DNA from: Bradyrhizobium commune
Lineage (GTDB): Bacteria > Pseudomonadota > Alphaproteobacteria > Rhizobiales > Xanthobacteraceae
DNA: 64,000 bases
Reading direction: 5' to 3'
Assembly: GCF_015624505.1 (NCBI RefSeq)
Contig: NZ_CP061379.1
Location: 7,191,001 to 7,255,000, forward strand
Position 1 is the first letter of the stretch. Each line of letters starts with the position of its first letter. The translations under genes and the position numbers were made by a program. Shown piece by piece: positions 1 through 8,172 of this stretch. Under the pieces are notes generated by a model that was not told the origin of the DNA, made no database searches, and saw nothing but the letters and a program-made list of their open reading frames with translations.

Positions 1-722
1 TGGGTCAGCACCGCGGTGCCGCGGATGCCCATGGTGGCGACCGGCGTGTCGATCTTCATGTCGCCGTGCTTGGCGGTTTCACCTGCGACGAAGGTGATGG
101 TGCCCGCGACCAGGCTGAGCAGCGAGGAATTGTTCGACCCGTTGGGGTCGTAGACCATCTCGTTCAGCACCATCCGCGCGTTGGAGGACAGGCCGAACAC
201 GGTGCCGTCGATGAAGGTGACGCCGAGCGTTGAGTCCGAGCCGGTGGAAACCACGTCGCCCTTCTCGACGTTGTCACCGTTGTTCAGGATGATCGAGACG
301 CCGTTGCGGACCGCGGTCGCGCTGCCGACGAGCTTGGTGACGTGGCCGATGACTGCGGCTGCGGCGGCACCGGGCCCCGCCTGCGCGTATTCAACGTGCC
401 CCGCGAGCGCGTTGACGATGTCGCCGGTGAGATGGGCACCATCGGGCGAGGAAATCGCCGCGCGCTTGTCGCCCCTAAAATAATCGTGAACGACGAACTC
501 ATGCCCGTCATGGGACAGCACGAGGTCGCTGCCGGCGCGCTTGAAGTCGCCGTTGAAGATCAGGTTGGGATCGGGAACGACGACCGCGCCCTCAGGCACG
601 TGACCGTGCGCTTTTGCAATGAAGGGCTTGGCGGCGGCCGAATCGATGTGGCCGTCGGCGGACAGGTGAGAACCCTGGCCATCCAAGAAGCTCGCGGCGT
701 CAAATTTGCCAGCGTAGTTCAA
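1..722 (-). CDS. Large FecR-domain surface protein, N-terminal part
   Basis: This is the 5' part (about 240 codons) of a longer gene cut by the window start. Reading the minus strand gives an N-terminal segment with DPNLIFNGDFKRAG and DYFRGDKRAAI, an alanine-rich linker (PGAAAAAVIG), and then a FecR-type fold: NNGDNVEKGDVVSTG, TFIDGTVFGLSSNARMVL, MVYDPNGSNN, TPVATMGIRGTAV. Alphaproteobacterial proteins with this layout usually continue into very long VCBS or cadherin-like repeats and are taken to be secreted adhesins; that continuation lies outside the window. No ATG or GTG lies between the upstream in-frame stop and the conserved region, so TTG at 720-722 is the best start, although its ribosome-binding site is poor. 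It is divergent from a LapG-like peptidase gene, which fits an adhesin and its processing protease. Domain call is firm; start and adhesin role are inferred. Confidence 0.7.
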   Translation of the reverse strand, partial: MNYAGKFDAASFLDGQGSHLSADGHIDSAAAKPFIAKAHGHVPEGAVVVPDPNLIFNGDFKRAGSDLVLSHDGHEFVVHDYFRGDKRAAISSPDGAHLTGDIVNALAGHVEYAQAGPGAAAAAVIGHVTKLVGSATAVRNGVSIILNNGDNVEKGDVVSTGSDSTLGVTFIDGTVFGLSSNARMVLNEMVYDPNGSNNSSLLSLVAGTITFVAGETAKHGDMKIDTPVATMGIRGTAVLT

Positions 723-861
723 CCGGGCACCGTATATAGGGTTAATATTTAAATAAGTATCGGCCGCCTAAGCTTGCATAGCATTACCAAGTCCTTAGCG
801 AAACCATCTATTGCTTGTGTGATTTGGCGTGACCGGGCTGCGGGTGCCCCTGCCCACTCGT

Positions 862-978
862 GTATTCGGCGAGAAAAAGAAATATTCGGTTGAATACATT
901 CAAGTCAAACCTGGCCTGTTTGCGGGCACTTTACGTCGTTTTAAGTATTCGCGATAAAAACTCTACCATCGAATACTC
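862..978. promoter_or_regulatory. Cluster of GTATTCG-type motifs, possible operators
   Basis: Five near-identical words occur within about 115 bases: GTATTCGG at 862, ATATTCGG at 882, GAATAC at 892 (reverse orientation), GTATTCGC at 945 and CGAATACTC at 970. The second and third overlap a perfect inverted repeat, TTGAAT-AC-ATTCAA, at 890-903. The words lie upstream of the FecR-domain gene on the minus strand. Repetition of one word in both orientations suggests a binding site for a regulator; which one is unknown. Confidence 0.35.
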
Positions 979-1184
979 GTGTCATCTTTCTTTCGTAGTG
1001 CCCCGCAACATACTGCGGCAAATACGGAGCTAAATCTGTGATCCAACTAACAGAACCCATAAAATAGCGGACCGTTAGCCATAAGACGTAGAATCGTCGT
1101 CTCCACAACTTCTGCCTGCAATTGGATCCATTTCGCGGCAGCTGAGGACCTCCGGGCCCAGATTTCTAAAATTTTACGCAGCTT

Positions 1185-1208
1185 GGACAGGCTGAATTGA
1201 GCCTGTCC
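1185..1208. other. Hairpin, 9-bp perfect stem
   Basis: GGACAGGCT and AGCCTGTCC flank the 6-base loop GAATTG. No T-run follows on either strand, so a terminator is not well supported. It lies about 130 bases before the peptidase start and could be an operator or a leader structure. Confidence 0.3.
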
Positions 1209-1340
1209 CCCGGTTTTGGGACCCCTGCCGGGCGCGTTAAGCAGAACAAAACGGCCCATCTCGCACTATCTCCGCGAAAGCAACAAAGCCCGGCACGCAT
1301 AGGTCGAGGGGGACCTCGCGAAGCCGGAAAGGGATGTCAG

Positions 1341-2072
1341 ATGGAGACGGCTGCTCACAAGCGCGCCTGGCGCGCCATTCTTTTTCTGTGCGGACTGATC
1401 CTGCTCGGATCGGCCGCCGATCTTCGTGCCGGCACGCTGCTGTCGCCGGGGCCGGGCGTGCTCGTGCGCAAATCCGCCGAGCCGTTCGGCGTGTTCGCCT
1501 TCGCGATTTCCACCGGCAGCCTGCACCAGAAATGGTTCGCGCTGAAGGAGAAGCTCGACGACGACATGGTGCAGCTCGCGCTGTGCGATGGCGATCGCGA
1601 CAATTGCGCCTCGCCCGCAGCCCTCAAGCTGCTCGCCATCGTCGACCAGGCCCGCAGCCGCGACGGCCGCGCGCGGCTCGGCGAGACCAACCGCGCCATC
1701 AACCTTTCCATCCGCGCCGTGGATGACGGTGCCGACGACGTCTGGAGCTCGCCGCTTGCGACCTTCCAGCGCGGCGCCGGCGACTGCGAGGACTATGCCA
1801 TCGCCAAGCTCGCCGCGCTGCGTCTGGCCGGAATTGCTCCTGCGGATCTCCGCATCGTCGTGGTGCGCGACACTCCATCCGGCGAGGAGCATGCGGTCGC
1901 CGCCGCACGGCTCGACGGCCATTGGCTGATGCTCGACAACCGCCGCATGGCGATGGTCGAGGACGATAACGCCCGCACCTACCAGCCGCTGTTCGTGCTG
2001 TACCAGTCCGCGGTGCTGAAATATGTCGGCGAGCCCGTGCAGCTGGTCGCCGCCACCGCCGAGGCGCGGTGA
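1341..2072 (+). CDS. Transglutaminase-like cysteine peptidase (BTLCP / LapG-like)
   Basis: This predicted 243-residue periplasmic cysteine protease belongs to the bacterial transglutaminase-like family that includes LapG. A hydrophobic N-terminal segment (RAILFLCGLILLGSA) acts as a signal peptide or anchor. The expected catalytic residues are visible: Cys149 in GAGDCEDYA, His184 in GEEHAV and Asp199 in MLDNRR. LapG proteins cleave the N-terminal retention region of large adhesins when c-di-GMP is low, and a large FecR-domain protein gene lies divergently next door. ATG 1341 was preferred over longer in-frame starts because an AAAGGG sequence sits 8 bases upstream and the signal sequence begins soon after. 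The family call is strong; the substrate is inferred from neighbourhood. Confidence 0.85.
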   Translation: METAAHKRAWRAILFLCGLILLGSAADLRAGTLLSPGPGVLVRKSAEPFGVFAFAISTGSLHQKWFALKEKLDDDMVQLALCDGDRDNCASPAALKLLAIVDQARSRDGRARLGETNRAINLSIRAVDDGADDVWSSPLATFQRGAGDCEDYAIAKLAALRLAGIAPADLRIVVVRDTPSGEEHAVAAARLDGHWLMLDNRRMAMVEDDNARTYQPLFVLYQSAVLKYVGEPVQLVAATAEAR

Positions 2073-2170
2073 TTTCTCGTAGCCTCGCCTAATCGGTCGC
2101 ACCACAAGACCATTCCGTCGCGCGTTCCGGAGCGCTAGCATGGTTCCAACCTTGCTAGGGGACTTCCGGA

Positions 2171-3295
2171 ATGCGGTTCATCGTGCTGTCCGTGCTTGCG
2201 CTGCTGGCCTGGCCCGTGGCACCGAGCTCCGCCCAATCCGGCACCGCCGACCGCTCCCTCGCCGACAAGCTGCCGTTGTTCGCCAAGAACAATTGCCAGC
2301 AGAATCGCGACCCCGCCAATCAGCTGTTCTGCGGTGACGCCGAGCTTTCTGCTGCCGCCGGGAAGCTGAGCGCGGCCACCGAGGCGCGGCTCGCCCGCCT
2401 GCCCGATCGTCTGCCCGCGATCGAGGAGAACGCGATCTGGGTCCGGCAGCGCAGCCTCGGCTGCGGCATCATCGGCCAGACCGCGGTCGGTTACGACGAC
2501 GTCGACCGAATCAAGGCCTGCCTCCTGAAGGTGACCGAGGAGCGCGCCGCGATCCTGCGCGATCCCGATTTCGACTGTCTCGCCGCCAACACCGCGGCCG
2601 GCGCGATGATCTGCGCCGACCCGTCGCTGGCGCTGGCCGAGACCGAGCTCAACGGCGAGGTGCTCGGCCTGATCAAGAAGCTGGACGAGACTGCGGCGCG
2701 CTTTGCCTTCGCCGAATACGGCCGCTGGACGCGCGAGCGCGACCGCAAATGCAATCTGGTTGGCAAGGAGAACGTGCCGCTCGCCGAGCTGTCGCCCGCG
2801 GAGGATTGTCTCGCCGACTATCTGAAGCGCAAGAGCGACGAGATCAGCGCTGCCAAGGGCGATCCGAAGAAGGTGTTCGGCCGCCAGATCGCCGCGAAAG
2901 CGCCCGACACCGACGCCGTCGACTTCTGCGCCGCGCGGATTCATGCGGCCAATTCCTGCGGCAATTTCGTTCGCATCAACCGCGTCTACGCGCTCGACAG
3001 CCAGGCGGGCGAGCAGGAGGCGCAGGTCACCGGCGAGATCGAGATGGTGGTGCTGGCACCCTTCACCGCCTGCAGCAAGGTCGCAACCACCTGCACCGGC
3101 ACCTGCTGGGACCCCAGGACGGGCCGCGCGCAGCCGGGAGCGGGCAACAAAGAGCGCGGGGGAGAAACTTTCAACGTCACGCGTCGCCTGCGGATCCAGC
3201 GGACATTCGCCTTCGTGAAGGCCGCCGACGGCTGGCGCTGCCGGGAGGACGAACTCGCGCCGGTGAACTCGGGGACTGCCGGCGGGGGGTCGTAG
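2171..3295 (+). CDS. Secreted protein with two LprI-like (DUF1311) modules
   Basis: This 374-residue protein has a clear signal peptide (MRFIVLSVLALLAWP...SAQ). Two similar modules follow, at about residues 40-120 and 130-215. Each has paired cysteines and the pattern Trp-x-x-x-Arg...Cys...Cys-Leu typical of LprI/DUF1311 proteins, for example WVRQRSLGC...KACL and WTRERDRKC...EDCL. The C-terminal 120 residues form a separate Cys-containing domain that I do not recognise. LprI of mycobacteria inhibits lysozyme, but most DUF1311 members have unknown function, so no activity is claimed. The gene starts about 100 bases after the peptidase gene on the same strand. Confidence 0.7.
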   Translation: MRFIVLSVLALLAWPVAPSSAQSGTADRSLADKLPLFAKNNCQQNRDPANQLFCGDAELSAAAGKLSAATEARLARLPDRLPAIEENAIWVRQRSLGCGIIGQTAVGYDDVDRIKACLLKVTEERAAILRDPDFDCLAANTAAGAMICADPSLALAETELNGEVLGLIKKLDETAARFAFAEYGRWTRERDRKCNLVGKENVPLAELSPAEDCLADYLKRKSDEISAAKGDPKKVFGRQIAAKAPDTDAVDFCAARIHAANSCGNFVRINRVYALDSQAGEQEAQVTGEIEMVVLAPFTACSKVATTCTGTCWDPRTGRAQPGAGNKERGGETFNVTRRLRIQRTFAFVKAADGWRCREDELAPVNSGTAGGGS

Positions 3296-3309
3296 GGCAG
3301 TCTCTTGTC

Positions 3310-3336
3310 CCTCTCCCCGCGCTTCGCGGGGAGAGG
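3310..3336. terminator. Bidirectional hairpin terminator candidate
   Basis: A perfect 12-bp stem (CCTCTCCCCGCG / CGCGGGGAGAGG) with loop CTT sits between two converging genes. It is followed by an A-rich stretch on the plus strand rather than a T-run. The same CTCTCCC/GGGAGAG core recurs in other intergenic elements of this window. Confidence 0.55.
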
Positions 3337-3346
3337 CGAAGAAAAA

Positions 3347-4546
3347 TCAAAACATCAGATTGTCCTTCACCAAGACCCAGCGGCCACCCTTGACCTGCTG
3401 CACCTGGGTGATGGTGTTGGCGAGGTGGTCGGTCTTGGAGAACCTGGTCGGCGGCGAGTTGAAGATGTCGAGGAATTTGTCGCCCGACTCCAGTGAATCC
3501 AGCATCTTCTGTCCGGTCAGATCCTTGCCGGCCTTGTCCGCATAGAAGGCGAACGTCATCACCGCGTTGTAGCCGATGATGGCTTGCGTGTTGGCGTCGG
3601 TGCCGAACATCTTCTTGTAGTTGATCAGCCAGTCGTGGACCTTGCCCTTGGCGGTGTCCTCATAGGGGATCTCGAAGCCACTGGCCGCGTAGAGCCCTTC
3701 GACCGCGTCCTTGCCGAGCGTCGGCACCTCCAGCACGTTGGTCGGCGTGGCGCCGAGGAAGGTGACGTCCCAGCCGAGCTTCCTGGCCTCCGTCATCGCG
3801 CCGATGGTCTCGCGGATCACGGTGCCGAGCACGACGAGATCGCAACCATCGGACTTCATCTTGGCGACCTGGGCGCTGAAATCGGAGGCGCCGCGCTTGT
3901 AGCTCGTGATCGAAGCGGGCTGCACCTTCATGGCGGTGAGCTGCTGATTGAAGCCATCGAGCACGTTTTTTCCGTACTCGTCATCCTGATGCATGATGCA
4001 GGGCTTCTGGAAATTCTTCCACCCCATCATGTATTTCAGCGCGGCGCGCGTGCTCTCGACATAGGGCAGGAGGTTGTTGAACTTCAACCGCTCCTGCGGC
4101 TTGGCCGGATCGAACTTGAAGGTGAATTCGGCGGCCGTCAGCGGAAACAGCTGGAGCACGCCGGCATCGAACAGCGTATCCTGCGCGGCCAGCACCGTCG
4201 GCGAGCCCATCGGGCCGATCATCGCAAAAATCTTGTCGCGCTCGACCATCTTCTGCGTGGCGAGCACCGCCTTCTTCGGATCGTAGCCGTTGTCCTCCAG
4301 AATCATCTTGATCTTGCGGCCCTGGACGCCGCCGGCGGCGTTGATCTCCTCGACCGCCATCTTCATGCCGTTGGAAACCGGCACGCCCCAGACCTTGATC
4401 GGGCCGGACAGATCCTGATGGGTGCCGATGACGATCTCGTTCGCCGAGACGCCGTCATTGGTGACCTTGGTTTGCGCCGCGGCCGGCAGACAGGTGAGCG
4501 CCACCGCGCCCATCGCAAGGCCGAACGCACTGAACAATTTCGACAT
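3347..4546 (-). CDS. ABC transporter substrate-binding protein (HAAT / LivJ-like)
   Basis: This 399-residue periplasmic binding protein of the branched-chain amino acid (HAAT) type belongs to the Peripla_BP_6 fold. It has a signal peptide ending near LPAAAQ, followed by NEIVIGTHQDLSGP, INAAGGVQGRKI and DNGYDPKKAV, which are typical of the family. ATG at 4544-4546 is preceded by GAGGAGACGTCA, a good ribosome-binding site; the longer in-frame reading upstream has no such support and lacks family similarity. It is the last gene of the liv-like set and is separated from the acyl-CoA ligase by 140 bases that hold a palindromic repeat. The ligand cannot be read from the sequence; the adjacent ligase suggests an organic or aromatic acid as much as an amino acid. 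Confidence 0.88.
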   Translation of the reverse strand: MSKLFSAFGLAMGAVALTCLPAAAQTKVTNDGVSANEIVIGTHQDLSGPIKVWGVPVSNGMKMAVEEINAAGGVQGRKIKMILEDNGYDPKKAVLATQKMVERDKIFAMIGPMGSPTVLAAQDTLFDAGVLQLFPLTAAEFTFKFDPAKPQERLKFNNLLPYVESTRAALKYMMGWKNFQKPCIMHQDDEYGKNVLDGFNQQLTAMKVQPASITSYKRGASDFSAQVAKMKSDGCDLVVLGTVIRETIGAMTEARKLGWDVTFLGATPTNVLEVPTLGKDAVEGLYAASGFEIPYEDTAKGKVHDWLINYKKMFGTDANTQAIIGYNAVMTFAFYADKAGKDLTGQKMLDSLESGDKFLDIFNSPPTRFSKTDHLANTITQVQQVKGGRWVLVKDNLMF

Positions 4547-4636
4547 TGACGTCTCCTCTCGATAAGGCCCGTGTTGCACGAAGAACGGGGGCCGCCGCTC
4601 CTTCGCTTTCTCAAATTTGCTCGCTCTCTTTTCTAC

Positions 4637-4683
4637 GCATGCCCCTTGTCGGAAAACCGGTTCCCGCTTTTCCGGGGGCATGC
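4637..4683. repeat. Dispersed palindromic element, family A copy 1
   Basis: This imperfect palindrome begins GCATGCCCC and ends GGGGGCATGC, with the core GGAAAACCGGTTCCCGC. Related elements lie at 18524-18572 and 19836-19884. It sits directly after the acyl-CoA ligase stop codon, in the gap before the binding-protein gene. Confidence 0.65.
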
Positions 4684-4686
4684 GCG

Positions 4687-6525
4687 TCACGCCACCGCGC
4701 GCGCGAGATACATCGCGTCGATCTCGGCGGCATAGCGCTTGTTCACGAAATTGCGCTTCAGCTTCATGGTCGGCGTCAGCTCCTCGTCCTCCGGGGTGAG
4801 CTGGCGCTCGATCAGGTAGAATTTCTTGATGGTCTCGACGCGGGCGAAATTGCCGTTGACCTGCTCGATCTCGCGCCAGATCAATTCCTGGATCTCCCTC
4901 GCCCGGCACAGGCTGGCGTAATTGGTGAAGGGGATGTCGTGGTCCTGGGCGAACTTCTCGACATTCTCCTGGTCGATCATTACGAGGCAGGTGAGATACG
5001 GCCGCTTGTCGCCGATCACCACGGCATCCGAGATATAGGGCGAGAATTTGAGCTGGTTCTCGATCTCAGACGGCGTGATGTTCTTGCCGCCGGAGGTGAT
5101 GATGATGTCCTTCATCCGGTCGGTGATGCGGACGAAACCTTCGTTGTCGATGGTGCCGACGTCGCCGGTGCGCAGCCAGCCGCGCGGATCGATGGTGTCG
5201 GCGGTCTTCTCGGGCTGGTTGAGATAGCCCATGAACAGGAAGTCGCCCTTGATCAGGATCTCGCCGTCGGGCGAGAGCGCGACCTCGCCCCAGGACACCG
5301 CCTTGCCGACCGAACCGAGCTTGATGCAATCCGACGGCATCAAGGTCGCGACGCCGCAATTCTCGGTCTGGCCGTAGACCTCGCGGATGTCGATGCCGAG
5401 CGCGAGATACCAGCGGATCAGGTCGGGCGCGATCGGGGCCGCGCCGGTAAAGGCGATGCGGCAGCGGTCGAGCCCGATCATGCGGCGGATGTTGCGGAAC
5501 ACCAGCCGGTAGGCGATGTGGTTGGCGAGGCGGAGCGACAGCGGCGCGGCCTCGCCCGCGATCCGACGATCCGTCATGCGATAGCCGATCCCGATGGCGC
5601 GGCGATAGACCCATTGCTGGAACGGCGTCGCGTCCTTCAGCGCGATGGTGACGGCGGAATAGAATTTTTCCCAGATGCGCGGCACCGCGAGGAAGACGGT
5701 CGGCTGCACCTCCCGCAGATTGTCCGGGACGGTCTCCGGGCTTTCGGCAAAGCTCATCACCGAGCCGAGCGCGACCGAGATGTAGTAACCGCCGATCCGC
5801 TCGGCGACGTGGCAGAGCGGCAGGAAGATCAGCCGCTCCTCGTCGTCATAGGCCGGGATGAAGTCGTTGGCGTGCCGCATCTGGTGCGTGACGCTGCGGT
5901 TGGCATGCATGGCGCCCTTGGGCGGGCCGGTGGTGCCGGAGGTGTAGACGAGCACCGCGAGATCGGCGGCGTTGCGGCTGTCGATCATCTCAAGCCACAG
6001 CGTCTCGCGACCGACCATGTGGTTGCGGCCGAGCGCGCGGAATTCGGCGAGCGACATCACCATGTCATCGGAAAAGCCGCTCAAACCCTCCATGTCGAAC
6101 ACGATGATCTTGTGCAGGCTGGGACAGCGCGCGCGGCAGGCGAGCAGCTTGTCGAGCTGCTCCTCGTCCTCGGCGAAGACGATCTTCGTCCGGGAGTCGT
6201 TGACGAGATATTCGACCTGGGGCATCGCATCGGTCGGATAGATGCCGGAGGAGACGCCGCCGGCGCACAATATGCCCATGTCGGCATAGACCCATTCCGG
6301 CACGGCGTTGGCCATGATCGAGGCGACGTCACCGGGCATGAAGCCGGTCGCACGAAGCGCGTAGGCGATCTCCTTCGAAATCGCCAGCCACTCGCGCCAG
6401 CTGGTCGGCTGCCAGATGCCGAACTTCTTCTCGCGGATCGCAGGCCTGTCGCCGCGCGTCTCTCCCGCGCGCACAAAGCTCTTCGCGATCGTATCAGCGA
6501 CGGTCAGCACCGCCGGTCGGGCCAT
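4687..6525 (-). CDS. AMP-forming acyl-CoA ligase (FadD / long-chain type)
   Basis: This 612-residue enzyme of the ANL superfamily activates a carboxylic acid with ATP and CoA through an acyl-adenylate. Motifs appear in order: the P-loop YTSGTTGPPKGAMHAN, FLPLCHVAER, the A5 motif YGQTENCG, the hinge region GWLRTGDVG, and the C-terminal lysine motif TMKLKRNFV. Length and insertions match the long-chain (FAA1-like) subgroup rather than 500-residue aryl-CoA ligases. ATG is preceded by AAGGAGGAAAC, a strong ribosome-binding site. It lies 96 bases after livF in the same direction, so uptake and CoA activation of the same substrate are likely linked. The substrate is not determined. Confidence 0.9.
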   Translation of the reverse strand: MARPAVLTVADTIAKSFVRAGETRGDRPAIREKKFGIWQPTSWREWLAISKEIAYALRATGFMPGDVASIMANAVPEWVYADMGILCAGGVSSGIYPTDAMPQVEYLVNDSRTKIVFAEDEEQLDKLLACRARCPSLHKIIVFDMEGLSGFSDDMVMSLAEFRALGRNHMVGRETLWLEMIDSRNAADLAVLVYTSGTTGPPKGAMHANRSVTHQMRHANDFIPAYDDEERLIFLPLCHVAERIGGYYISVALGSVMSFAESPETVPDNLREVQPTVFLAVPRIWEKFYSAVTIALKDATPFQQWVYRRAIGIGYRMTDRRIAGEAAPLSLRLANHIAYRLVFRNIRRMIGLDRCRIAFTGAAPIAPDLIRWYLALGIDIREVYGQTENCGVATLMPSDCIKLGSVGKAVSWGEVALSPDGEILIKGDFLFMGYLNQPEKTADTIDPRGWLRTGDVGTIDNEGFVRITDRMKDIIITSGGKNITPSEIENQLKFSPYISDAVVIGDKRPYLTCLVMIDQENVEKFAQDHDIPFTNYASLCRAREIQELIWREIEQVNGNFARVETIKKFYLIERQLTPEDEELTPTMKLKRNFVNKRYAAEIDAMYLARAVA

Positions 6526-6621
6526 GCGCGTTTCCTCCTTGTCGCCTTCCCCTCCGTTGCCTGCCTTGCCGGCGGTCTATGTCTCGCGGATCAGTCTTCC
6601 CATTTAACGCCAAACCTTGCT

Positions 6622-7410
6622 CTAACGCCAAGTTTTCTTCTTTTTCCAGCGCCGCTCACCCCGGGCGCCGGCTTCCTTGGCGCCAAGGTAGAATTCCTGG
6701 ATGTCCTGGGAATGCATCAAGCGGTCGCAGGTGTCGTTCATGACCACGCGGCCGATCTCGAGCACATAGCCGTAATGCGCCGTCTCCAGCGCCACCCTGG
6801 CATTCTGCTCGACCAGCAGGATCGACATGCCCTGCTCCTCGTTGACGCGGCGGATGATCGTAAAAATCTCCTTCACCAGGATCGGCGACAGTCCGAGCGA
6901 GGGCTCGTCGAGCAAGAGCAGCGTCGGACGGTTCATCAGCGCGCGCCCGATCGCGAGCATCTGCTGTTCGCCGCCGGAGAGCTGGCCGGCCGGCTGGTTG
7001 AGACGCTCCTTCAGCCGCGGGAAATAGCCGTAGACGCGCTCCAGATCCTCCGCGACGCCGTCGCGGTCCCTGCGGGGGTAGGCCCCCATCATCAAATTCT
7101 CGCGCACCGAGAGGAACGGAAACACCTCGCGCCCTTCCGGCACGTGGCTCAGGCCCAGCCGCACGATCTTGTCCGCCTCCATGCGCTGGATCGGCTTGCC
7201 CATGAACTCGATCGAGCCCTTCTGCGGATCGAGGATGCCGGAGATGGTTTTCAGCACCGTGGTCTTGCCGGCGCCGTTGGCGCCCAACAACGTGACGATG
7301 CGGCCGCGCGGCACCTCCAGCGAGATGCCGCGGATCGCCATGATCGGCCCGTAATAGCTCTCGATGTTCGAGAGCCTCAAGATGATGTCCGGCGCCACGG
7401 TCGCATCCAT
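6622..7410 (-). CDS. livF: HAAT ABC transporter ATP-binding protein
   Basis: This 262-residue ATPase energises import together with the neighbouring LivG-type subunit. It shows Walker A GANGAGKTT, signature LSGGEQQ and Walker B LLLLDEPSLGL, with the LivF-typical phrases SHVPEGREVFPFLSV and LLVEQNARVAL. The C-terminus is unusually basic (RRWKKKKTWR), an extension beyond the usual LivF end. It starts 3 bases after the livG stop and belongs to a tight operon. Confidence 0.9.
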   Translation of the reverse strand: MDATVAPDIILRLSNIESYYGPIMAIRGISLEVPRGRIVTLLGANGAGKTTVLKTISGILDPQKGSIEFMGKPIQRMEADKIVRLGLSHVPEGREVFPFLSVRENLMMGAYPRRDRDGVAEDLERVYGYFPRLKERLNQPAGQLSGGEQQMLAIGRALMNRPTLLLLDEPSLGLSPILVKEIFTIIRRVNEEQGMSILLVEQNARVALETAHYGYVLEIGRVVMNDTCDRLMHSQDIQEFYLGAKEAGARGERRWKKKKTWR

Positions 7411-7413
7411 GCG

Positions 7414-8172
7414 TCAGGCTCCGAGATACGCGGCGACGACGTCGGGATGCTGCTGCACTTCGGCGGGCGAGCCCATCGCCAGCACACGGCCGTAGTTCAA
7501 CGCGATGACGCGATCGGACACACGATTCACCAGCGACATGTCGTGCTCGACCATCAGCACAGTGATGCCGAGTTCGCTCTTCATGTCGCGGATCCAGAAC
7601 GACATGTCGTCGGTCTCCTCGACATTCAGCCCCGACGATGGCTCGTCGAGCAGGATCAGTTTTGGCTCCGAGCACAGCGCACGTGCGAGCTCGATCACCT
7701 TGCGCACGCCGTAAGGAAGGCCCGAGATCTGCTTGTCGCGGTACGGCTCGAGATCGAGGAACTCGATCACCTGCTCGACACGGCGGCGATGCACCTTTTC
7801 GTTGGCGCGCACACTCGGCAGGAACAGCAATTCCTGCCAGAGCTGCGTGGTCGAATGGCGGTGGCGGCCGACCAGGAGGTTAGCCAGCACCGTCGCATTC
7901 TCGAACAGCTCGATGTTCTGGAAGGTACGGGCGATGCCGAGCCTTGCGATGTCGTAGGGCGGCTGTTCCGTGATGTCCTGGTCCTCGAAGAAGATGCGGC
8001 CCGAGGTCGGCCGGTAGATGCGCGAGATCAGGTTGAAGATCGAGCTTTTGCCGGCGCCGTTGGGCCCGATGATCGAGAGGATTTCGCCCCGCTCGACCGC
8101 GAACGACACCGCATCGACGGCCTTGAGCCCGCCGAAATGCAACGACAGGTTCTCGGCGCGAAAATAGCTCAT
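7414..8172 (-). CDS. livG: HAAT ABC transporter ATP-binding protein
   Basis: This 252-residue ATPase has Walker A GPNGAGKSS, LivG-type LGIARTFQNIELF and Walker B LILLDEPSSGLN. The segment before the Walker B (ISGLPYGVRKVIELARAL) replaces the canonical LSGGQ signature with LPYGVRK, as is usual in LivG proteins. ATG at 8170-8172 overlaps the livM stop (ATGA), indicating translational coupling. A longer upstream reading in this frame is only the shadow of livM. Confidence 0.9.
   Translation of the reverse strand: MSYFRAENLSLHFGGLKAVDAVSFAVERGEILSIIGPNGAGKSSIFNLISRIYRPTSGRIFFEDQDITEQPPYDIARLGIARTFQNIELFENATVLANLLVGRHRHSTTQLWQELLFLPSVRANEKVHRRRVEQVIEFLDLEPYRDKQISGLPYGVRKVIELARALCSEPKLILLDEPSSGLNVEETDDMSFWIRDMKSELGITVLMVEHDMSLVNRVSDRVIALNYGRVLAMGSPAEVQQHPDVVAAYLGA

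Larger units (their letters stand above)
723..1340. other. Intergenic region between divergent genes
   Basis: This 618-base stretch separates the FecR-domain gene from the LapG-like peptidase gene and should carry both promoters. It is more AT-rich than its surroundings. It holds a cluster of GTATTCG-like words (862-978) and a 9-bp-stem hairpin (1185-1208). A 70-codon minus-strand ORF at 1047-1259 shows no recognisable domain and was not accepted. Confidence 0.6.

Noticed and set aside
1047..1259. 70-codon minus-strand ORF in the intergenic region
   Set aside because: No ribosome-binding site, no similarity and overlaps an intergenic hairpin; treated as chance.
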